Shown: in pieces, positions 8,784 through 18,355 of the stretch
Position numbering within the stretch: the stretch's first letter is position 1
Layout: each line of letters starts with the position of its first letter
Assembly: GCA_964433555.1 (NCBI GenBank)
Contig: CAYSRG010000003.1
Coordinates: forward strand, 62,001-126,000
Direction of reading: 5' to 3'
DNA: 64,000 nt
Source of the DNA: Stramentimicrobium sp964433555
GTDB taxonomy: Bacteria > Atribacterota > Phoenicimicrobiia > Phoenicimicrobiales > Stramentimicrobiaceae
The notes under the pieces: generated by a model
Database searches by the model: none
What the model was told of the DNA's origin: nothing
What the model saw: the letters and a program-made list of their open reading frames with translations, nothing else
Program-made: the position numbers and the translations under genes

Positions 8784-8902
8784 TAATCAGAAAATATTAA
8801 TCCCCATGATTAAATATAATAATAGGGATTTATCTTATTATTATAACAACATTTTGTTACTGAATAAAATGATTTCGTAATCTTAGCTTGTCAAAAGGTT
8901 TT

Positions 8903-10207
8903 TTATACTTGAGCAATTCCTTCTTCCAGAATATCCATAGCTTCTTCTAACTGTTCCTCAGTAATAACAAAAGAAACCAGGATTCTTAAGACATTTTTGT
9001 TTATCCCGGCAGTAGGAATTAAAACACCATTCTGGATACAATACTGCACAATTTTTTCTGTATCTTCAGTTGCCGGCTCTTTAGTTATCCTATCTTTAAC
9101 TAACTCTACCGCCACCATAGCTCCTAATCCGCGAACATCTCCGATAATATTATACTTCTTTTCCATATTTTTGAATCTTTGTTTTATTATCTCTCCAATC
9201 TTAACTGCCCTATTCAGGAGATTCTCCTGTTCTATGATACGGATTACCTCTAATGCTACCTGACAAGCAACAGGATTACCAGCATAGGTTCCTCCAATAC
9301 AACCAACAGGCAAAGCGTCACCAATCTCTTTTCTGGTAACAACAGCAGAAAGAGGTAGTCCGGAAGCAAGAGATTTTGCTAGACAGATAAGGTCTGGTTC
9401 TATTTCCCAGTGTTCAATAGCAAAAAATTTTCCTGTTCTACCCATTCCACATTGAATCTCATCGGTAACCATTAATATCCCGTATTTAGTACACAATGCT
9501 TTAATTAATTCTAAAAAACCTTCAACCGGTATATTAAATCCACCCTCACCTTGAATTGGTTCGACTACAATTGCAGCAATTGTTTCCGGATTAACCATAT
9601 TTTTCATAATTTTTTCCCAATCTTCTATTCTAATAGAAGGATGATAAGCTGAGGGGTAAGGAAGACGATAGATTTCCGGAGCAAATGGTCCAAATCTATA
9701 TTTATAGGGCATTGCTTTATGAGTCATTGTTAATGTTAATAGCGTCCTGCCATGAAAGGAGTTTTCAAACACAATAATGCCCGATCTTCCTGTAAATCCA
9801 CGAGCTATTTTTACTGCATTTTCAATTGCTTCTGCTCCGCTATTGAATAAAGCAACACTTTTTAGACTATTACCTGGAGCTAACTGACTTAATTTTTCAC
9901 ATAATAAAACAAATGATTCATAGGGAACAGCAGTAAAATCAGTATGGGTATATTTTTCTGCCTGATTTTTAATAGCAGAAACAATAAAAGGGTGAGAATG
10001 ACCTACTGCCAGGCATCCCCATCCTCCGGTTAAATCAATAAAATGATTCCCATCAACATCAATAACTAAAGCCCCTTCTCCATATTGAATATAGGCTGGA
10101 GAAAGAGATGCAGCCATTGGTTGTAAGACGAATCTTTCTCTCTTTACTTCAATTTCTTTAGATTTTGATCCAGGTATTTCTGTTTTCAGGGAAATAAATT
10201 TTCTCAT
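8903..10207 (-). CDS. Class III aminotransferase (acetylornithine/ornithine/4-aminobutyrate type)
   Basis: A 434-aa PLP enzyme. GGWGCLAVGHSHP near residue 61, FNSGAEAIENAVKIAR near 122, VTDEIQCGMGRTG near 247 and the PLP lysine in LAKSLASGLP near 276 mark subgroup II aminotransferases. It starts with ATG after GGAGGG, 62 bp downstream of the carbamoyltransferase gene on the same strand. The overall sequence looks closest to 4-aminobutyrate aminotransferases, but the arginine-pathway neighbour makes ornithine or acetylornithine a plausible substrate. I do not assign gabT, argD or rocD. Confidence 0.85.
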   Translation of the reverse strand: MRKFISLKTEIPGSKSKEIEVKRERFVLQPMAASLSPAYIQYGEGALVIDVDGNHFIDLTGGWGCLAVGHSHPFIVSAIKNQAEKYTHTDFTAVPYESFVLLCEKLSQLAPGNSLKSVALFNSGAEAIENAVKIARGFTGRSGIIVFENSFHGRTLLTLTMTHKAMPYKYRFGPFAPEIYRLPYPSAYHPSIRIEDWEKIMKNMVNPETIAAIVVEPIQGEGGFNIPVEGFLELIKALCTKYGILMVTDEIQCGMGRTGKFFAIEHWEIEPDLICLAKSLASGLPLSAVVTRKEIGDALPVGCIGGTYAGNPVACQVALEVIRIIEQENLLNRAVKIGEIIKQRFKNMEKKYNIIGDVRGLGAMVAVELVKDRITKEPATEDTEKIVQYCIQNGVLIPTAGINKNVLRILVSFVITEEQLEEAMDILEEGIAQV

Positions 10208-10268
10208 AATTATTCCCTCCTGGAAAAACTTTTTAAATTTTATTAGAAAGACAAAATCATAGTTGAAA

Positions 10269-11267
10269 TTAATTTCCTAAAGTAGCAACCATAACTGCCT
10301 TTATGGTATGTAACCTATTTTCCGCCTCATCAAAGACTACAGAGTGCTTACTGTGAAATACTTCATCAGTTACTTCCATAGATTTTAACCCAAATTTTTC
10401 AAAAACCTCCTTTCCTATCTTAGTATTAATATCATGATAAGAAGGCAAGCAGTGCATAAATACTGCATCTGGGTTACTCGTGGCTTTAATTACATCCATA
10501 TTTATCTGATAATCTTTTAATAATTCTATTCTTTGAACAATTTTATTCTCTTCTCCCATAGATACCCAAACATCAGTATAAATAACATCAACTCCCTTTA
10601 CACCCTGTGAAATATTGTCAGTTATATTAATAATTACTCCTGATTTTTCTGATATTTTTTTGGTCTCATTTAATATATCTTCTTTAGGAAATAAAGATCG
10701 GGGAGAAACAATACGAATCTCCATTCCCATAATGGCAGAAGCTATGAGCAGGGAGTTAGCCATATTATTTCTTCCATCTCCTATATAAACCAGAATTACC
10801 TCCTCTAAAGGTTTGCTCACTTTTTCTTTGATAGTCATCAAATCAGCTAAAACTTGAGTAGGGTGATAAAGGTCAGTCAAGCCATTCCAGACTACTGCAC
10901 CGGAATATTTGGCTAATATTTCTACAGATTCTTGCTTAAATCCTCGAAATTCTATTCCATCATAATAACGCCCTAGTACTCGTGCTGTATCTTCCATTGA
11001 TTCCTTAATACCCATTTGAGAACCAGTGGGGCCTAGATAAGTAATATTAGCCCCCTGATCAAAGGCAGCTACTTCAAAGGCACATCGGGTTCTGGTAGAA
11101 GTCTTTTCAAATATTAAAGCTATATTCTTCCCTTTTAATTTTTGTTGTTCCGTCCCATCATATTTAGACTTTTTTAGCTCAATAGCTAAATCCAGTAAAA
11201 AAGAAATTTCCTCTTTACTAAAGTCCTTGAGAGTTAATAAATGACGATTTCTTAGATTGACTGGCAT
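10269..11267 (-). CDS. argF: Ornithine carbamoyltransferase
   Basis: A 332-aa carbamoyltransferase. The carbamoyl-phosphate motif STRTRCAFE is near residue 57, DTARVLGRYYDGIEFRG near 88, the HPTQ motif near 137, and the ornithine-loop HCLPSYHD near 272 (commonly HCLPAFHD). The C-terminal DEVFHSKHSVVFDEAENR matches the family. It forms citrulline from ornithine and carbamoyl phosphate, or runs in reverse in the arginine deiminase route. With no argG/argH or arcA in the window, the direction of use is open. A good promoter lies upstream. Confidence 0.92.
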   Translation of the reverse strand: MPVNLRNRHLLTLKDFSKEEISFLLDLAIELKKSKYDGTEQQKLKGKNIALIFEKTSTRTRCAFEVAAFDQGANITYLGPTGSQMGIKESMEDTARVLGRYYDGIEFRGFKQESVEILAKYSGAVVWNGLTDLYHPTQVLADLMTIKEKVSKPLEEVILVYIGDGRNNMANSLLIASAIMGMEIRIVSPRSLFPKEDILNETKKISEKSGVIINITDNISQGVKGVDVIYTDVWVSMGEENKIVQRIELLKDYQINMDVIKATSNPDAVFMHCLPSYHDINTKIGKEVFEKFGLKSMEVTDEVFHSKHSVVFDEAENRLHTIKAVMVATLGN

Positions 11268-11689
11268 AAAATTTCCTTTCCCTCATCTTTTTTAATTCTT
11301 ATAAACTTTTTTATATTTCATGATATTTTAAGTTTTACCTTTTTCTTTAGTTTTCGTTTTAAGCATAAAACTAAAAATTTCTTCTTTTGCCTAAAGAATA
11401 GAATAAATACTTCTCAATGTCAATTAGGGCACTAAGGATAATATTAACATAAAGATTAAAATATCTCGGGGTAATATTTAGCACTGGAAAGTGCTTAAAT
11501 TGAAACTATATTCGGTATTTAACATTTTCTCTAAAGTCCAAAGCAAATAATTATTACTTTATGTGAAATTCATTTAAAAGACAGATAAAAAATCAAGAAA
11601 AAAGTGTGACAAAACTACTCATAAGAATTCTAACTACTTTCAGGAGTTCTTTAAGCCACCTGCTCTACGGGTGCAAGATTACTAATTTT
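11268..11689. other. Gene-free stretch between DUF1015 gene and argF
   Basis: This 420-bp AT-rich stretch holds the argF promoter (11395-11423) and a small AGCACT/AGTGCT hairpin near 11480 without a T-run. I see no gene or conserved RNA. Confidence 0.5.
11395..11423 (-). promoter_or_regulatory. Promoter of argF
   Basis: TTGACA (11423-11418), a 17-bp spacer and TATTCT (11400-11395) on the minus strand, about 130 bp upstream of the argF start. Confidence 0.6.
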
Positions 11690-12955
11690 TTAATCAAAAA
11701 GATGAACAAAGATGCCGCTTCTCACTTTAGGCTCAAACCAGGTTGATTTGGGTGGCAAAACCTGCTGCATTTCTGAAATTTCAATCACTTCATCTACGGA
11801 AGCAGGATACAATGTAAAAGCAATAATGGATCCCTGTTTAACTCTTTCTTCTATTTGGAGTAAGGAATTTTCTCCTCCTATAAATTTTATCCTGCTACTT
11901 TTTGGGAGATTTCCAATGCCTAATAAGGGATTTAGTATTAGATCCTGTAAAATAGATACGTCAAGCTGATTTATAATATTCATATCTTGTTTACTAAGAA
12001 TATCTCTTCTACATAATAATCGATACCACTGCCCGGAAAGATTCATCCCAAATTCATGTTTCCTGGTTGGTAAAAAAGGGTCATTAGGAGTAACCTTTTC
12101 AACTTGAAACATCTGCTCTAAGTCTTTAAGAAAAACATCCTTGTCAAACTTCGGAGAGATCTTTGCCTCCCGGTGATAAGCTAAAAGGCGAACTTGATTG
12201 TCTGGTATTAATACTGCTGGAAAATACATATACTCTTTAACTTCATTTTCTTCCTTCTCTTTATCTTCTTTCTGCCGGGATTCCAACAATTGGACCACCA
12301 TCGCTGCCGCAGTTGCCCGGTGATGACCATCAGCTATATAGAGACTTGATATATTTTGAAAAGATTTGATAAGTGATACAATAATCTCCTTTTCTTTAAT
12401 TTTCCAGCAACTGTTCTTTATTCCGTCGTCAGATTCAAAATCATAGATAGCTTTTTTACAACTGGTTTCTCGATTTAGTAACTCCTCTATGTGTTGATTA
12501 TTCTTATAAATAATCAACACACAACCAGTATGCGCCCTGGTAACCTTAATATGATTAATTCTCGCCTCGCATGTCTCTATATTAATATTCTCATGTTTCT
12601 TTATAATCCCTCTCAGGTAATCTTTCGCTGACAAACAAGCAACTAATCCTGTTCGCTGGTGAAGATTTTTACTCTGTCGATAAAGATAGAAGCAGTCCTC
12701 TTCGTCTTTAAGCAAGATCTTCTGTCTAATGAATTCCTGCAGGTTTTCTGCTGCTATCTCAGCTAACTGCAGAGAATCGTATTTTTCTCTTCTTAGGGTC
12801 GCTTCCGGTTTAATAACCTTTAAAAAAGAATAGGAATTACTCCTAATAATCTTCCTTGCTTCTTCCTTATTTATGACATCATAAGGAAGAGAGCTAACTC
12901 TTGATACCAGTTCTTTCCTTGGTCGTAATGCCTTAAATGGCTTAATATATACCAT
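11690..12955 (-). CDS. DUF1015 family protein
   Basis: A 421-aa protein starting KPFKALRPRKELVSRVSSLPYDVI, the typical opening of the DUF1015 family. An IADGHHRATAA segment near residue 206 resembles a nucleotide or metal site seen across the family. The biochemical function is not established. Genes of this family are often found after serA, as here: the start lies 3 bp after the serA stop, using an AGGAG inside the serA 3' end. It therefore belongs to the T-box-controlled serine operon and probably has a role linked to serine or PLP metabolism, which is inference only. Confidence 0.85.
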   Translation of the reverse strand: MVYIKPFKALRPRKELVSRVSSLPYDVINKEEARKIIRSNSYSFLKVIKPEATLRREKYDSLQLAEIAAENLQEFIRQKILLKDEEDCFYLYRQSKNLHQRTGLVACLSAKDYLRGIIKKHENINIETCEARINHIKVTRAHTGCVLIIYKNNQHIEELLNRETSCKKAIYDFESDDGIKNSCWKIKEKEIIVSLIKSFQNISSLYIADGHHRATAAAMVVQLLESRQKEDKEKEENEVKEYMYFPAVLIPDNQVRLLAYHREAKISPKFDKDVFLKDLEQMFQVEKVTPNDPFLPTRKHEFGMNLSGQWYRLLCRRDILSKQDMNIINQLDVSILQDLILNPLLGIGNLPKSSRIKFIGGENSLLQIEERVKQGSIIAFTLYPASVDEVIEISEMQQVLPPKSTWFEPKVRSGIFVHLFD

Positions 12956-12958
12956 TTC

Positions 12959-13894
12959 TTACTCCTGCTCTTCACAATTTTTACTTTTTTGATACTCTTC
13001 AATTAATCGAATAATCTCCAGACCAATTTTAAATTGGGCTTCACGAGTAGATGCACCAATATGAGGAGTAACTGAAATTCGCTCATGTTGTAGTAAAGCA
13101 ATGTTTTTACACGGTTCCTCACAATATACATCAATACCTGCTCCTGCTATATCTCTCTTTTCCAAAGCATTCAGTAAAGCTTCCTCATTCACTAGTTTTC
13201 CTCGAGCTGTATTAATTATAAAAGCACTTTTCTTCATTATTTTAAACTGTGGTTCATCAATTAAATAACCATCACTCCCCTCGGCAGAGGCGTGAATTGA
13301 AATAATATCTGCCTGCCTGAGTACTTCTTGTAAAGAAAGATATTGCCAGCTACCGTCTATTCCCTCATGATTTATAACATCACAATAGATTATACGCATA
13401 CCTAGGGCACCGGCTTTTTGACCTAAAACTTGGCCAATACGTCCCATACCTATAATACCCAATGTTTTACAAGATAATTCCACGCCTAAAAATTTATTTT
13501 TATTCCATTCTCCCTGCCGCATCGTAAAATTTGCGGGAATCATCTTTCTGGCTAGTACAAACATATGTGCCAGCGCAAGTTCTGCTACTGATATACTGCT
13601 TGCTTCTGGTGTATTAAAAACTTTTATTCCTTTAGCACGAGCATAATCTACTTCAATATTATCCACTCCTACCCCTGCTCTGATTATTACCTTAAGTAAA
13701 CCTGTTTGCAGTGCAGCATCAATTACTTTTTTAGTCACGCGGGTAGTTGAACGAACTATAAGTATTTCACTCTGCTGTACTTCCTGAAAAATAGACTCCA
13801 GTCTATTATCTCCTTCCTGGACTAAAAATCCCCTTTTTTTTAATTCTTCAGCTACCAGTGAATCAATCTCATCTTTAATAAGGATTTTAAGCAT
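12959..13894 (-). CDS. serA: D-3-phosphoglycerate dehydrogenase (short form)
   Basis: An NAD-dependent 2-hydroxyacid dehydrogenase of about 311 aa, catalysing the first step of serine synthesis. IIRAGVGVDNIEVDYA, the NAD-binding GIIGMGRIGQVLG near residue 147, the catalytic arginine in INTARGKLVNEEAL and histidine in VTPHIGAST are visible. It ends shortly after the catalytic core, so the C-terminal ACT domain of longer SerA proteins is absent and feedback control by serine through that domain is not expected. GTG at 13906 abuts the GGAG site, so ATG at 13894 was chosen. It overlaps the upstream aminotransferase by 8 bp. Confidence 0.92.
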   Translation of the reverse strand: MLKILIKDEIDSLVAEELKKRGFLVQEGDNRLESIFQEVQQSEILIVRSTTRVTKKVIDAALQTGLLKVIIRAGVGVDNIEVDYARAKGIKVFNTPEASSISVAELALAHMFVLARKMIPANFTMRQGEWNKNKFLGVELSCKTLGIIGMGRIGQVLGQKAGALGMRIIYCDVINHEGIDGSWQYLSLQEVLRQADIISIHASAEGSDGYLIDEPQFKIMKKSAFIINTARGKLVNEEALLNALEKRDIAGAGIDVYCEEPCKNIALLQHERISVTPHIGASTREAQFKIGLEIIRLIEEYQKSKNCEEQE

Positions 13895-14978
13895 AAATTT
13901 GTTCACCTCCAGAAATTAATATTGAATCAATTACAGATAATAATTCTTCTATCTCCTTTAAAGTTAGATCACCCATATGAGCAATACGAAAAGTTTTATC
14001 CTTTAATTTACCATAGCCATTGGAAATAACAAAGCCTACTTCACCAAGTTTATTATTTAACTCAGCTACATTAAGTTTACGGGTATTTTTAATACAGGTA
14101 ACAGTATGAGAAGCAAATTGCTCCGGAGGGAATAGAGCAAACTTGTCTTTTGCCCATTGTTGAACTCGCTTCGCCATTATCTTATGTCTTTTAAAACGAT
14201 TTTCCAAACCTTCTAGCATTATAGAGTCCAGCTGGCTATCTAAGGCAAACATATGTGAGAGCGAAGGAGTAAAAGGATATTGAAAATCCTTTTTTATTTT
14301 ATACTCATATAAACCCAATAAATCAAAGTAAATACCTCTATATTTAACACCCCTAGCTGCCTCAAGTGCCTTCTGAGAAATAGAACAAAAAGAAAAACCA
14401 GGCGGTAAGCCCATACATTTTTGACTGGAAGTAAGACAAATATCGATGCCCAATTCATCAACCGCAATTTTAACACCTCCCAGTGAACTTACTGCATCAA
14501 CACAGAATACTATTTCCGGATATTCTTTTACCACCCCTGCAATCTCTAGCAATGGATTCATCACTCCAGTAGATGTTTCATTATGGGTAACAGTAACTAA
14601 ATCATACTTACCTGTATCTAAAATCTTTTTCATCATTTCCCCCCTTATCGGTTTACCATACTCCACTGCCAAGAGCTCAGCATTAACCTGATTAGCTATA
14701 GCCATCTGATACCATCTTTCCCCAAAAGCTCCACAGGCTAATATAGCAGCACATTTACGGGTACAGGAACGAACAGCCCCTTCCATTAAACCACTACCGG
14801 AGGAAGTGGAAAGCAATATTTCATTTTGAGTAAACATTAAGCTTTGTAATTTGTAACTAATAGCCTTTTGTAAATCAGATGCTTCCTTACCGCGATGTCC
14901 AATCAAGGGTTTGGACATCTCTTTCAGAACCCCTGCTTTAACCTCAATGGGTCCTGGAATAAATAATTTTTTCCTCAT
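13887..14978 (-). CDS. Class V aminotransferase, probable phosphoserine aminotransferase
   Basis: About 363 aa with the alanine-glyoxylate/serine-pyruvate aminotransferase layout: RKKLFIPGPIEV at the start, STSSGSGLMEGAVRS near residue 62, VDAVSSLGGV near 166 and the PLP lysine in SSQKCMGLPPG near 192. Related class V enzymes serve as phosphoserine aminotransferases in archaea and some bacteria. Direct overlap with serA and control by a probable serine T-box support that role here. ATG at 14990 is too close to the ribosome site, so ATG at 14978 is preferred. Confidence 0.85.
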   Translation of the reverse strand: MRKKLFIPGPIEVKAGVLKEMSKPLIGHRGKEASDLQKAISYKLQSLMFTQNEILLSTSSGSGLMEGAVRSCTRKCAAILACGAFGERWYQMAIANQVNAELLAVEYGKPIRGEMMKKILDTGKYDLVTVTHNETSTGVMNPLLEIAGVVKEYPEIVFCVDAVSSLGGVKIAVDELGIDICLTSSQKCMGLPPGFSFCSISQKALEAARGVKYRGIYFDLLGLYEYKIKKDFQYPFTPSLSHMFALDSQLDSIMLEGLENRFKRHKIMAKRVQQWAKDKFALFPPEQFASHTVTCIKNTRKLNVAELNNKLGEVGFVISNGYGKLKDKTFRIAHMGDLTLKEIEELLSVIDSILISGGEQIYA

Positions 14979-15007
14979 TTTGTTTACCATCCTTCAATTA
15001 ATTAATA

Positions 15008-15042
15008 ACAAAATCCCCGGCAGTTATTTCTAACTACCGGGG
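15008..15042 (-). terminator. T-box leader terminator of the serine operon
   Basis: CCCCGGTAGTTA (15042-15031) pairs with TAACTGCCGGGG (15026-15015), followed by ATTTTGTT on the minus strand. The upstream arm competes with the T-box antiterminator. Confidence 0.9.
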
Positions 15043-15275
15043 ACGAATGAATACTCCGTGGTACCACCCCTATTTAGCTACCATTAAAAATAGTTTAATG
15101 GAAAAACTATTACTTATATAAAGCTCTTCTTTTCTAATAACGCCTTAGGCGACCCAGGATTATTGATTTTTCTTTCTCCTGGATACTATTCAGATGGACT
15201 TCGGTCCAATCTTTGCTGATTTCTCACCACTACTCAGCTCTCTAAAAAAGAATTGAAGCCTACTCTTCTGAAACT
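15008..15275 (-). promoter_or_regulatory. T-box leader, probably serine-specific
   Basis: The minus-strand leader has the T-box sequence AGGGGTGGTACCACGG (around 15073-15057), AGAGAGCTG and GGTGAGA elements of stem I, an apical GGACCGAAGTCC hairpin and a strong terminator. In stem I, GAAT is followed by AGT (15187-15185) and A, the usual layout of the specifier, and AGU is a serine codon. In the known class, uncharged tRNA bound at the specifier and UGGN bulge stabilises the antiterminator. The controlled genes are the phosphoserine aminotransferase, serA and DUF1015. The bulge reads UGGU, which would pair with an A discriminator. Confidence 0.88.
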
Positions 15276-15312
15276 TTTTTAAATTACCTTATTTAAATTA
15301 ATTTCTTCATAA

Positions 15313-15339
15313 ATTATCACTTTCATGATGTCCTGTCAA
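15313..15339 (-). promoter_or_regulatory. Promoter of the serine operon
   Basis: TTGACA (15339-15334) with GATAAT (15318-15313) at a short 15-bp spacing on the minus strand. TAATTT two bases further would give 17 bp but a poorer -10 box. Confidence 0.5.
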
Positions 15340-15363
15340 CATCTATTTCTAATTTTTTTATTT

Positions 15364-16923
15364 TTAGTGTTTAAAACAACGGTAACCAGTAAAGACCATA
15401 ATCATTCCCATACTATTTGCCGCAGCAATAACCTCTTCGTCGCGTTTGGAACCTCCAGGCTGAATAATAGCCTTTACCCCTGCCTTGCCGGCTACTTCAA
15501 CCCCATCAGTAAAAGGGAAATAAGCATCAGAAGCCAGATAGCTTCCTTTGCTGCGCTCTCCTGCTTTCTGAACTGCAATTTGCACCGAATCTACTCGACT
15601 CATTTGACCTGCACCAACTCCAATTAATTGTTTGTTACTTGATAAAACAATAGCATTTGATTTGACATGCTTAACCGTTTTCCAAGCCAATAATAATTCT
15701 TCAATATCTTCTTTATTGGGTTGCTTTTTAGTTACTACCACCAGATCATCGGGGGAAATATTTTTAAAATCTCGATCCTGTATTAAAAATCCTCCGGAAA
15801 TTCTTTTTAACTCCTTAATATGACGGTCTTGGGTACGCAGATCGCCAACCTCTATTATCCGTCGATTCTCTTTCTGTCTTAGAAGAGAAAGGGCATCCTG
15901 ACTATAAGATGGAGCTATAAGGGATTCAACAAAAGGGGTTTCATGAATTAAACAGGCCAACTTTTCCTCGACTCTTCTATTTATACCTATGATACTACCA
16001 TAAGCCGATAGAGGATCCCCTTGGTACGCTTTCTCATAGGCAATTTCAATGCTTTCAGCAGTAGCCAGCCCACAAGGATTGGTATGCTTGATGAAAACAA
16101 CAGTAGGTTCTTCAAACTCTTTAATAATTCCTAACGCGGCCTCCAGATCAACCAGATTATTGTAGGATAACTCCTTTCCGCTCAATAAACGGGCGGAACC
16201 TAGATTAGCTTCTTCCACTAAATTTTCACGATAGAAAGCAGCTTTTTGGTGAGGATTTTCCCCATAACGTAAAATACCAACTTTTTTTGCTCCAATTACT
16301 AAATAATCAGGATAAGAATCTTCATTAGGAACCATTTTTTTTGTTAAATAACGGTAAATAATACTATCATAATAGGAAGTATATTGAAATATTTTCACAG
16401 CTAATTTCTTTTTAGTGGAAAGAGATATTTCTCCACCGGAACTGGATAATTCTTCTAATATTACTGGGTAGTCAGCAGGATCAACAACTACAGTTACATC
16501 CTGATAATTTTTGGCTGCAGCTCTCAACAGAGAAGGTCCACCAATATCAATATTTTCAATAGCTTCTTCCAGTGACACATTTTCTTGAGATATAGTTTGC
16601 TCAAAGGGATAAAGATTGACCGCCACTACTTCTATCGGTAAGATATGTTGTTCCTTTAATTGCTTTTGGTGTTCAAGGCTGTCGCTACATGCTAGCAACC
16701 CACCAAAAATTGCCGGGTGTAGAGTTTTCACCCTTCCCTCTAAAATCTCCGGGAAACCAGTCACTTCTGATATTAAAGTAACATCTACTCCTGCTTCCTG
16801 CAAAGTCCTGGCTGTACCTCCGGTAGAAATAATCTGATAACCAGCTTTTGTTAATCCACTGGCAAACTCAATAATACCCGATTTATCGGAAACACTAATA
16901 ATTGCTCTCTTTGTTTTTTCCAC
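15364..16923 (-). CDS. purH: Bifunctional AICAR formyltransferase / IMP cyclohydrolase
   Basis: A 519-aa PurH of normal length. The N-terminal cyclohydrolase domain shows ISVSDKSGIIEFA and STGGTARTLQEAGV. The C-terminal formyltransferase shows FIKHTNPCGLA near residue 280, GEVAGK-like EVAGKAG and IQPGGSKRDEE near the end. It carries out the last two steps of IMP synthesis. The start is a GTG at 16923 preceded by AAGGAAAG. purD lies 38 bp upstream on the same strand, so the two form a small purine operon. No purine riboswitch was seen upstream. Confidence 0.96.
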   Translation of the reverse strand: MEKTKRAIISVSDKSGIIEFASGLTKAGYQIISTGGTARTLQEAGVDVTLISEVTGFPEILEGRVKTLHPAIFGGLLACSDSLEHQKQLKEQHILPIEVVAVNLYPFEQTISQENVSLEEAIENIDIGGPSLLRAAAKNYQDVTVVVDPADYPVILEELSSSGGEISLSTKKKLAVKIFQYTSYYDSIIYRYLTKKMVPNEDSYPDYLVIGAKKVGILRYGENPHQKAAFYRENLVEEANLGSARLLSGKELSYNNLVDLEAALGIIKEFEEPTVVFIKHTNPCGLATAESIEIAYEKAYQGDPLSAYGSIIGINRRVEEKLACLIHETPFVESLIAPSYSQDALSLLRQKENRRIIEVGDLRTQDRHIKELKRISGGFLIQDRDFKNISPDDLVVVTKKQPNKEDIEELLLAWKTVKHVKSNAIVLSSNKQLIGVGAGQMSRVDSVQIAVQKAGERSKGSYLASDAYFPFTDGVEVAGKAGVKAIIQPGGSKRDEEVIAAANSMGMIMVFTGYRCFKH

Positions 16924-16961
16924 TTTTCTTTCCTTTCCCTTTTCAAAAATTCATTATATAA

Positions 16962-18248
16962 TCAATTAGTACCTGTTGAAAAATACAGTCCTTTTTTTCC
17001 AATATCTTTCCGGTAATAACTATGATCAAAGTGTATCATCTTTACTCCCTGATAGACTTTATCAATTGATTCTTTTAAAGTGTCTGCCCAAGCAGTTACT
17101 CCTAATACCCTACCTCCTGCACTAACAATTTTACCGTCCTTTACCCTGGAACCCGCATGAAATACTACTATATCATCTCTATCTTTCAATTTTTCTAAAC
17201 CGATAATTGTTTTCTCTTGCTCATATATTCCAGGATAGCCTTGAGAAGCCATTACCACACAAACAGTTGACTGATTGTTCCAGCCAATTTCAATCTGGTT
17301 TAGATAACCACCTATAGTTGCCTGAATAATTTCCATTAAATCGGTCTTCAATCCAGGAAGGATTACCTGTGTTTCTGGATCTCCAAAGCGAGCATTAAAT
17401 TCCAATACCCTGGGTCCGTCTCCAGTCAAAATTAAACCAGCGTAAAGAACTCCTTTAAAAATTCTTCCTTCTAGTGCTAAGCCTGTTATAATTGGTTTAA
17501 ATATCTCAGTGAGAACCAGTTTCTGCTGTTCCTCACTGAAAAAAGGAACCGGGCTGTAAGCTCCCATACCCCCTGTATTTAATCCTTCATCATTATCACC
17601 AATTTTTTTATGATCCTGAGAGGATATCATAGGTAAAATATGTTTACCATCACTAAAGACCAGCATAGACACTTCCTCTCCAGTAAGAAATTCTTCAATT
17701 ACTACCCTTCTCCCAGCCTCACCAAATCTCTTCTCTTTCATAATTTGAGCAAGAGCTTGTTCAGCTTCCGATCTACTATTTACAATAAGAACACCTTTCC
17801 CACCAGCTAATCCATCTGTCTTAAGTACCAGAGGGAAAGATTGTTTTTTTATATAAGAAAGCGCTTTATAGTAATCATCAAAAATCTGAAAGCGAGCAGT
17901 GGGAATATTATATCTACTCATTATTTGCTTGGCAAAAACCTTACTCGATTCAATTTCAGCAGCTTTGAGTTGAGGCCCAAAGATGGGATAGTTGTATTTT
18001 TCAAATAGATCAACAATGCCCAGCGAAAGAGGTACTTCAGGCCCTACTATGGTACAGTCTATCTTTTTATTGCGAGCAATTTCTAATATACCAGCAAGAT
18101 CATCTGTTTTTACTTCCAAACATTCTGCCTGTTCAGCAATACCAGCATTGCCCGGTGTACAATAAATTCTATCTACTAACGGACTCTGTGCTAATTTCCA
18201 AACAATAGTATGTTCTCTACCACCACTACCAATAACTAGAATATTCAA
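16962..18248 (-). CDS. purD: Phosphoribosylamine-glycine ligase (GAR synthetase)
   Basis: A 428-aa ATP-grasp ligase that joins glycine to phosphoribosylamine. Visible are the N-terminal VIGSGGREH, the ATP-grasp loop LVLKTDGLAGGKGV near residue 140, SQDHKKIGDNDEGLNTGGMGAYSP near 215, and the metal-binding ARFGDPETQ near 287. The start is TTG at 18248 after GTGAGGAT, which gives the normal N-terminus. It is cotranscribed with purH downstream. Confidence 0.95.
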   Translation of the reverse strand: MNILVIGSGGREHTIVWKLAQSPLVDRIYCTPGNAGIAEQAECLEVKTDDLAGILEIARNKKIDCTIVGPEVPLSLGIVDLFEKYNYPIFGPQLKAAEIESSKVFAKQIMSRYNIPTARFQIFDDYYKALSYIKKQSFPLVLKTDGLAGGKGVLIVNSRSEAEQALAQIMKEKRFGEAGRRVVIEEFLTGEEVSMLVFSDGKHILPMISSQDHKKIGDNDEGLNTGGMGAYSPVPFFSEEQQKLVLTEIFKPIITGLALEGRIFKGVLYAGLILTGDGPRVLEFNARFGDPETQVILPGLKTDLMEIIQATIGGYLNQIEIGWNNQSTVCVVMASQGYPGIYEQEKTIIGLEKLKDRDDIVVFHAGSRVKDGKIVSAGGRVLGVTAWADTLKESIDKVYQGVKMIHFDHSYYRKDIGKKGLYFSTGTN

Positions 18249-18355
18249 ATATAAATCCTCACAATCTATTATTAATTTTATAGAGATGCTTAAAGGAATT
18301 TGTTCCCCTAAAAGTCCCTCTACATTATTGGTTCAGCATTTATTAATCACTAATA

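Noticed and set aside
8903..10207. Assignment as gabT or argD
   Set aside because: Motifs are common to all subgroup II aminotransferases; neighbour and overall pattern point in different directions.
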